Below are positions 57,643-64,000 of a DNA stretch of 64,000 nt, one piece after another (within the stretch, counting starts at the first letter, position 1; each line of letters opens with the position of its first letter). The stretch covers positions 45,690,227 through 45,754,226 of the forward strand of contig NC_065546.1 in NCBI RefSeq assembly GCF_022605725.1, in the 5' to 3' direction. The notes below the pieces were generated by a model. That model worked only from the letters and a program-made list of their open reading frames with translations. It searched no databases and was not told the origin of the DNA. The translations under genes were made by a program, and so were the position numbers. Origin of the DNA: Anthonomus grandis grandis (Eukaryota > Arthropoda > Insecta > Coleoptera > Curculionidae).

Positions 57643-59204
57643 CATTATATAATTTTCTATGTATTTTCTTTATGAGGATACTGATAGTAATTTACCATAA
57701 AGACTGTTTGCCAGTATATAAGTTGATTTAAAAAAATGTCTGTTGCTTCTTGAGAACTTCATCTATGAACTTTAATTAATATTATCAGCTTCTAAGTCAA
57801 TTATTTTTGCCTTTTTCAGTTGAGAGTTTTTACCATATTATATTCGTTTAAATTTTCATCACTTTCTGAGGAAACTTAAAATAAACTGTAAAGCTAAACT
57901 GTAAATGCTCTTATTAAAGACGCTGATTCTTTTCTAGGACTTCCAACAGATTTCGCTATTCGACTAGTTGAAATGGCTTCTCAATTGTGAATACTTATCA
58001 CTATATGAAGGCATAATGACTTTTTCTGGTGCAACGAGATTTTGATTTTGATCCCAAGCAATCTCCACTTAAAAAGGCAAATATTTTGACCCTGTTATAA
58101 TGCAACAGACATTAATTTTTCTGCACCTAACAAAAGTGCCTACCATCCTCTTTCCGGATTAAAATTAACTATATAAATTAATCACAATGCTTTAACTGCT
58201 ATTTAGGTACACTTATAAGCGCTTCTCTTACTCCTCCTACGTTTAAGGCAGGCGAAATTACTTTAATAGCGGCTGATTCTGTCCAGTATGAAATTAGAAA
58301 TTCCGAAGTAATAATTGCTGGGTTTTGCTGAAAACATATAATAAATTAACGTGAGGGTTTTATACACCACTGATTTATTAAACCAGTCTCTAGCTTTAAG
58401 ATGATTTAAACCATATGATGTACCTGAGATAATGATGTACATCAGGTAAGTAAGATGAATGAAATGACGAAATTTTGAGAATACATTTTTCAAAAAACTG
58501 AAAAAAGATGAATAATGTGCTTAAGATGACATATCAGGTATGATGTGCTCATATCCGTTTAAATATTCGCGCCACAAACCAAGAAGTGTCATTTACATAT
58601 CGTCTCCTAGATGGCGCTATTGCTCAAGATTTCTCTAACCGTCAGCTCACGTTGTTTGGCTGTTATGTGCATTTATTTATTCTTGTTGCTCGAAAATATT
58701 GTGTTGAGAGCATATGTATGAAGTTTATATGGCTTATATCGGAATCGTAGGTGACCATCTTGCTTGGCAAAACTCAGAGAAATGACGTTGTTGACATTGA
58801 CTGATGGAACGTCATTTGTCATATCATTTGAGTTTGTTTTTCAATCATAAAACATATCCCTTCTAAAACAATTTCTTATATAGAGCATTCCGAACAGACA
58901 CTTTGAGTTCATTTTTCAATCACATTTTTAGTTTGTTTTTCAATGATAATAGTGGCGCACATTGTTTATAATGTTGTTTAATAATAATGGGTGGTGCTAC
59001 CAGAAACATAATCAATAATATTTTTTATAAGTAGTATAGTTTAGAATGACTATTATTAGGAAAGTATTCGATTATAGAGCATTTAATTTTTTGATTTTTA
59101 TAAATTTTGTGATTTCTGTTTACAAACTCGTAAACTCAGTGGTTGTTTTTGAAATTAGTTAAAAAAAAAAACAAGAATTAGTGGAGTATTTCATTTTGAA
59201 CAGA

Positions 59205-60380
59205 GATTTTTTGGATTTACTACCACTGATTCGAGAAAATTGGCGTATCAATTTGCCAAAAAGTCAGAATTAGCTAATCGATTTGACGAACATAAACAAA
59301 TAGCAGACTGGGACTGGTTAAAATAGTTTAGGAAGTGCAACCCTTCCATCTCATTGAGGGTTCCTACAGCCACTTCCTCCGCAGGAGCAAGAGGTCTTAA
59401 TAAGCCTCAGGGGATGAAGTTCATCTATCTTTTACGACACTTGATAACTGATAATGAAACGACATTTAACAACAAAAAATTACAACATGGACGAAACAAG
59501 CGTTAGCACCGTCCAAAAGCCGAAATTTTTTGCTCAGAAGGGAACAAAATAAATTGGTGCATGAACAAGTGCAGAACGAGGCCTGGATGTCTCTGTTGCT
59601 TTATGTGCTAATACTGTTCGGAATTTTATTCTTCTTTATTTATTAAGTATAATCCCAATACTTTGAATGGTTCATCCCCAGGCACTTTGCAGGCACTATG
59701 CTAAGATACTGGTTACATATTTGGTGGCTTATTTGTCAAATGGAATGAAGCATTTGGTCAGATCTAATGCCTGCAAAGCTACAAACAAATTTAGGACAAA
59801 GTTACTCTGATACTCGATGGCCAGAGTATCCACAAGAATCTAGAGTCTCTGAAGTTTGATAAATCCAATGGAGTCATGTTGCTGTGTCTGCTGTCACATT
59901 GCACCCATCGGATCCAACCACTTCACGTGTCATTTATTGGACCATTGGATTCATACTACAACCGCAAGATGAGCACTTAAGTAAAAGCTAACCCCAGTAC
60001 AACTTTAGGGCTTTGCCACATATTTTCGACTATGACGACTGGATTTGAAAAAACACAGAATTTATCCAATTATCCATGTAGGGGTTCTAGTCATTTGTTT
60101 CTGCTCAGCGAAGTAACTGACAATGTTATTGAGATGGAAACAGATGACGAAAAATGCGAGAAGAAAAATTAGGAAGATATTTCTGGAATTTCTGTTTTGA
60201 GTACCACCCAGAAGATATTAAATTATATCCCTGCACTTCCGAAAGCGCGGCCTACGGGGCGAACAAGAAGCACGAAGAGACGAACGTACTGGCTTCCAGA
60301 TTCTGAAAAGCTCTTCTTCTATGGACGAAGTTAAAGCCATAGTCCAAGAAAGAGAAGCTTTTATGTAGAACGCTGATGAT
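59205..60380 (+). pseudogene. Decayed pogo/Tigger-like transposase
   Basis: On the plus strand, TTDSRKLAYQFAKKSELANR and ADWDWLK (DNA-binding region) are followed by RKCNPSISLRVPTATSS. YNMDETSVSTVQKPKFFAQK gives the first catalytic Asp. LILDGQSIHKNLESLKFDKS gives the second, and THRIQPLHVSFIGPLDSYYN is the usual motif after it (family LQPLDV-F-PLK-Y). A basic C-terminal piece ends around 60380. Stops and frameshifts occur every few dozen codons, so it is an old copy. It is unrelated in detail to the element at 4162-6897. No TIRs were found. It sits between CAP-2 and CAP-3. Confidence 0.75.
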
Positions 60381-60742
60381 GACTCGGATGCTACATGAAT
60401 TATATAGTAAATCGAAGTTAGGAGAGCACTGGGATGGTGCCATGCTCTTTTTCCTGATGTTTTACCAAAAGCTCAGACGTTTAAAATTGTGAATTATGCA
60501 CCGATAATTAGATACCTCAATTTAGAACCATGGACATGATGATGTTTAAATTTTTTTTCAATTATTGAAATTTCTTTAGTATTAGAATTTACTTTGTTGT
60601 TTTGCAAATAAACGTTTCTAATATATAACCTTAGATTTATCATCTTTGGATTTTCAAATATTTGCCTTAATACAAAAAGTACGTCATCCCAAGCACAATT
60701 CACTTAACTCTTATGGCATGACCTGTATGCCGTATTAATAAT

Positions 60743-62553
60743 TCAAAGTTTATATTTGAATTTACTATACTTACAGCAAAGTCCGGAATACTGTCTGGAT
60801 TCCTGCAATCCAAACTGATTACAGCTCGGATATCCCTTTTCATAAGGAGGTTGGCCACGAACGTTCCCTCTGTAATTAAAAGAGAGTTTTACCACTCAAA
60901 GTTCGCTACGTTGGATGACCATTATGCCATTGCATAATTGATATAACTATTGCTGACCCTTTTGAGTGGGGAAACAACTAAACTGAATAATTGGAGTGGC
61001 TGCTTAAGAAAACATCATTACTGATTTAAATCAACTTGGTGTAGCAAAGTTGCCTTTGAGAATCATAACATAAGGAAAATGGTGAAGGCATCGGGAAACC
61101 CCACTAGCGTCTGATAACGAAAGTATTCAACGAATAGTCCGTGGTCATATGGTTGATATTTATTTCAAAATATTTTTTTACTTACCCTGGTCCATAATTG
61201 CATACGTAATTCTTCGTATAACCTTGTGAAGGGTCAAAATAGAAAGCGAAACCGCATCCGACAAGGTTTGTTTCCGCCCATAACATCTAAAATTAAATAA
61301 AAATGCTTACAACATATAATAATAAATTTAATTTTTAATTATATAAGTTTTTTATTGGCACTAAAATGTATTTATTTTTGCCTAAGGATCCTAAAAAATA
61401 ACCAAGAACTCATTATTAACCAGTCTTTTAACTTGAATAATAAAGTAAGTACTAACAAACATTAATGTTTAAATAATTAAAAAACTAATCATCTAGATTA
61501 TGATGCCGATAAAATGGTCAGGCAAAAACAGTTAAAATAAATAAAGAAACTCAACAACTCAGATTGGAAATGAAGAAGAGCTCAATAAAGAAAAAAAAGG
61601 CAAGCAAGAAAGAATGAGATCACAGAACTAATTATCTCTAACTAGACGCTTCTCAATAAAGTTTGGAAAAGAAGAAAAGCATATATAGCACATTCGATCT
61701 CAATAGAAGATATGTGAACTTCATGTCCTTTAATCACCTGCCCAACAACTACACAGATTAGCAGAAAAGAGGACTTTATTGAAGGAGAAAAAAAGAATCA
61801 AGAATGAGGAGAGATCAGATTCATTTTTCAAGAACCAAAAGCTCAATACTCTGCAATTTTTATACTACACCGATTAAAACAAAATTATCGCAATGAAAGA
61901 AATGAAGAGAAGTAAGGAAGAAAAAACTCAACTCCTTTGTACCGAGGTACTGAAATTCTAAAAATTCTTCCTTGATTTAGAATTCTGTCTTGAAAACGAA
62001 CAAACAGCCACAAAATAAATAAAAAGGGACAAAGGATGGATCCAAATAAAGAGATGCTGAGACTCTTTCTTCTAGTTGCTCTTAAGAAACATTAACGATT
62101 AGCTATCAAACTCTTACTTGCAGATGCTAAGAATATCATTACTTACTTGTGTATAATGTCCAGTTTTGCCACTGCCAATGCCTCCGAAATTAAAAAACTT
62201 ATACTCATCAAACCACTTGCTCATGGCATAAGGAAAGTTCGATTCTATGTCTTCATAGCTTGATGGTGGTTTTGTGGTCCAAGTCGTTGCAATGTTTTGT
62301 CCTACAGGAAACCGAGCTAAAAATGGGGAAAAATTACTTCAAAAATAAATTGATCTCCATGTATATAAATAACGTAATGCAAGGTAAAAAGATGCTGTCA
62401 TGAGAAACTTGAGAGAGGCATAACAACTTTATCTATACCGGTGTTATATTAGAGAGTAACCTACTTACAATTATGTCTACCCTTGTCATGTCTTTCTGAA
62501 TGACAGGACGAGGCCCACCATTGCGCTCTGTTTGCTAACTCGTCGTCCCATTT
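60743..62553 (-). CDS. CAP-superfamily secreted protein (Antigen 5 / venom allergen 3-like), CAP-3, 5' end outside window
   Basis: Exons visible: 62469-62553, 62147-62316, 61186-61286 and a last exon from 60869. They carry KWDDELANRAQWWASSCHSE, RFPVGQNIATTWTT, GHYTQMLWAETNLVGCGFAF, YVCNYGPGGNVRGQPPYEKG and SRQYSGLC, all CAP motifs in order and in phase. The signal-peptide exon and the first CAP exon (the homologue of the 119-nt exon in CAP-1/2) are not found in 62554-64000, so they lie beyond the right edge. At the 3' end the frame either reads on past LC for ten more residues to TGA at 60743, or splices at the consensus donor GTAAGT (60774) to an unseen short exon. The family usually ends near LC, which favours the splice. 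No lesion is seen. Confidence 0.85.
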
Positions 62554-64000
62554 CTGAAAAGAAAGACGAGATAAAAGATACGTGTGTGTTTTTTTATTAA
62601 ATTATTCATTGACGTGACTTCGCAATCAGGGGGATTTTTAGTTCGGAGCATGTTTTTCTTAAAAATGTATTAAAGATAACGATATTGTATTGTATCAGTT
62701 AAAATTTGGAGGATATACGCAAGCTATAATTGCAAAAATCCTAATATAGAGATGAAAAAATGCTTATTGTAATAAAAATCCATAGACAGGCAGTATATAA
62801 TATTTGGATTAGCTTTAGATTTATGACAAGTACAGGTAATATAGATCAAGAACTGTACTGAACTGGGTTTTCAGGTATTTAGTGGTAAAAAGTTATTGGT
62901 TCAAGATCCACTATAATAATTGAATTGATGAAGATGAAAGACAGCAACCGATTAAGTGTGATCGTCTTCTAAAGATCTACCAACATGTTCATCATTAAGA
63001 TTAAGTTTCATGAATCAGCTGGATCATTTTAATTCCTGTAGAGCAAGAGCCTAATTCTCTTTTATCCAATAACCTGAAGAGAATAATTTTCACACTATCT
63101 ATGAGCAAAGCTGTTTTTATCTAGATCTTATGTTAATAAAACTGGGTTTATGGTAGTAGATTAATGATAGATAGGCTTCATATGTCTTATCTCAAGCATG
63201 TTATTCAAGGCTCTTCTTTCCTCAGATATTTAGATTTAATTAAACATTTAGATTTCTGTAAAACCTTTCAAGGTATCAAGATTTTTTTGAGAAGCTTCAC
63301 AATAGTTGTATCTACAAGGAGACCTGTAGGGGCCGTTTTGGTGAAGAAACTCATCAGCTTTCTCCTACAAATAAGATAAATCAATGAAATAATTACATCA
63401 ATTTTTGAAATATTTAGATTTTTGGAAAGTCTTAGATAGTATCACTTTTTTTAGGTGCAGTCTGTTAAACGATTTCCTGATCTAGAATATAGGGATCATA
63501 GATAGTTTTTTATTTTCACCAGCACTTCTATTTTGACTTCTGCAGCGGTTATTCCAACTTTTTTTGATTCTTTTTCAATTATAAATTTTCATGTTATTTG
63601 TTCGGTTCTTGTTACTTATTAGGTTCTTTAGGTCTAAAAATTCTTTTTATCTGCTTTACTCTACTTTAGTTATGCCAATAACGTTTTCCCAAATGTTTGC
63701 CTTTTTCATTCTTATTTCCTTTGGTCTATTTATTTTCCAAGGTGCTGCATCTTATTGCATTGATGTAAATTTTTTAGATGTTTCTTATTCTCTTACACTT
63801 TTCTTCTCTTCTGTCCTTGCCTTCTTACGTTTGTCCTAGTTCTATTTTGCTTCTTGAATAAGAGTTTCATGCTTGGCTTCTGCTTTTCATATGAAGGTCT
63901 GCTTAATGTCGGTCTCATTTTTCGGTTTTTTTATCTATTACTCAATTGCCATGAAGAGTATCTGCATTTCATATCTCTTTTTATTCTATATTCTTGTAAA
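62554..64000. other. Right-edge region, probably CAP-3 intron
   Basis: No CAP exon or transposon is recognised. Composition is AT-rich, turning pyrimidine-rich (T/C) on the plus strand from about 63580 onwards. The open frames here look like chance. Confidence 0.4.

Larger units (their letters stand above)
56932..59204. other. Intergenic region downstream of CAP-2
   Basis: It contains the CAP-2 polyadenylation signal and a hairpin at 57541-57642. No gene is supported. Confidence 0.45.

Noticed and set aside
60494..60703. Minus-strand 69-codon frame as the missing last exon of CAP-3
   Set aside because: It lacks any CAP feature, and CAP proteins normally end at or just after the LC already seen.
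63164..63839. Two plus-strand open frames near the right edge
   Set aside because: Low-complexity, pyrimidine-rich coding with Phe/Leu/Ser bias and no motif; likely chance.
1..64000. CRISPR arrays, operons, bacterial promoters or ribosome binding sites
   Set aside because: The window is eukaryotic, with spliceosomal introns and animal transposons; no such structures are present.

Overview
The window reads as AT-rich insect genomic DNA. The transposon families, the short-exon gene structures and the Antigen-5-like CAP genes all fit an insect, and a beetle is plausible but not proven. Host coding sequence is sparse. Most of the recognisable content is transposable elements of many classes, most of them broken.

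Host genes. (1) A terminal exon (3097-3428, +) encodes a Pro/Tyr-rich C-terminus of an unidentified protein. (2) A complete mRNA-decapping factor gene, DCP1, lies on the minus strand. Its four exons (33065-33490, 26964-27226, 26787-26907, 21697-22095) join in phase into a 402-residue protein. (3) Three CAP-superfamily (Antigen 5 / venom allergen 3-like) genes form a cluster: CAP-1 (minus, 37778-38930, six exons, 206 aa), CAP-2 (plus, 49266-56931, six exons, 202 aa) and CAP-3 (minus, 60743-62553, its 5' exons outside the window). The cluster members share intron positions and phases, which supports tandem duplication followed by rearrangement. (4) Two weaker exon candidates sit at 7518-7677 (-) and 55671-55731 (+).

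Mobile elements, left to right. 567-2879: an element with long inverted ends carrying a frameshifted multi-copy insect transposon protein. 4162-6897: a pogo-like element with TA duplication and TIRs. 8067-10548: a piggyBac-like element with TTAA duplication. 16060-16720: decayed Penelope-like RT. 22475-22660: RT scrap. 23646-25393: a second piggyBac-like element with an open but C-terminally truncated transposase, inside DCP1 intron 3. 28564-31323 (-) and 31509-32550 (+): non-LTR retrotransposons inside DCP1 intron 1. 34548-37425 (-): a non-LTR element with an ATT-repeat tail. 41326-42704: a PIF/Harbinger element with TTA duplication and remnants of both its transposase and its MADF protein. 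42720-44638 (-): Ty3/Gypsy pol. 46173-48372: an element with about 190-bp TIRs that encodes an acidic-motif plus CXC-domain protein and no recognisable DDE transposase. 52164-54171: a mariner/Tc1-type element inside CAP-2 intron 5. 54406-56250 (-): decayed non-LTR. 59205-60380 (+): decayed pogo/Tigger-like transposase.

For several DNA transposons both ends can be read to the base from the target-site duplication. The least familiar biology is the 46.2-48.4 kb element and the 0.6-2.9 kb element, whose proteins fall outside the textbook transposase families. Two small hairpins (33792-33852 and 55375-55437) look like template-switch or snap-back insertions. The 10.6-21.7 kb stretch holds almost nothing recognisable apart from the Penelope-like scrap.
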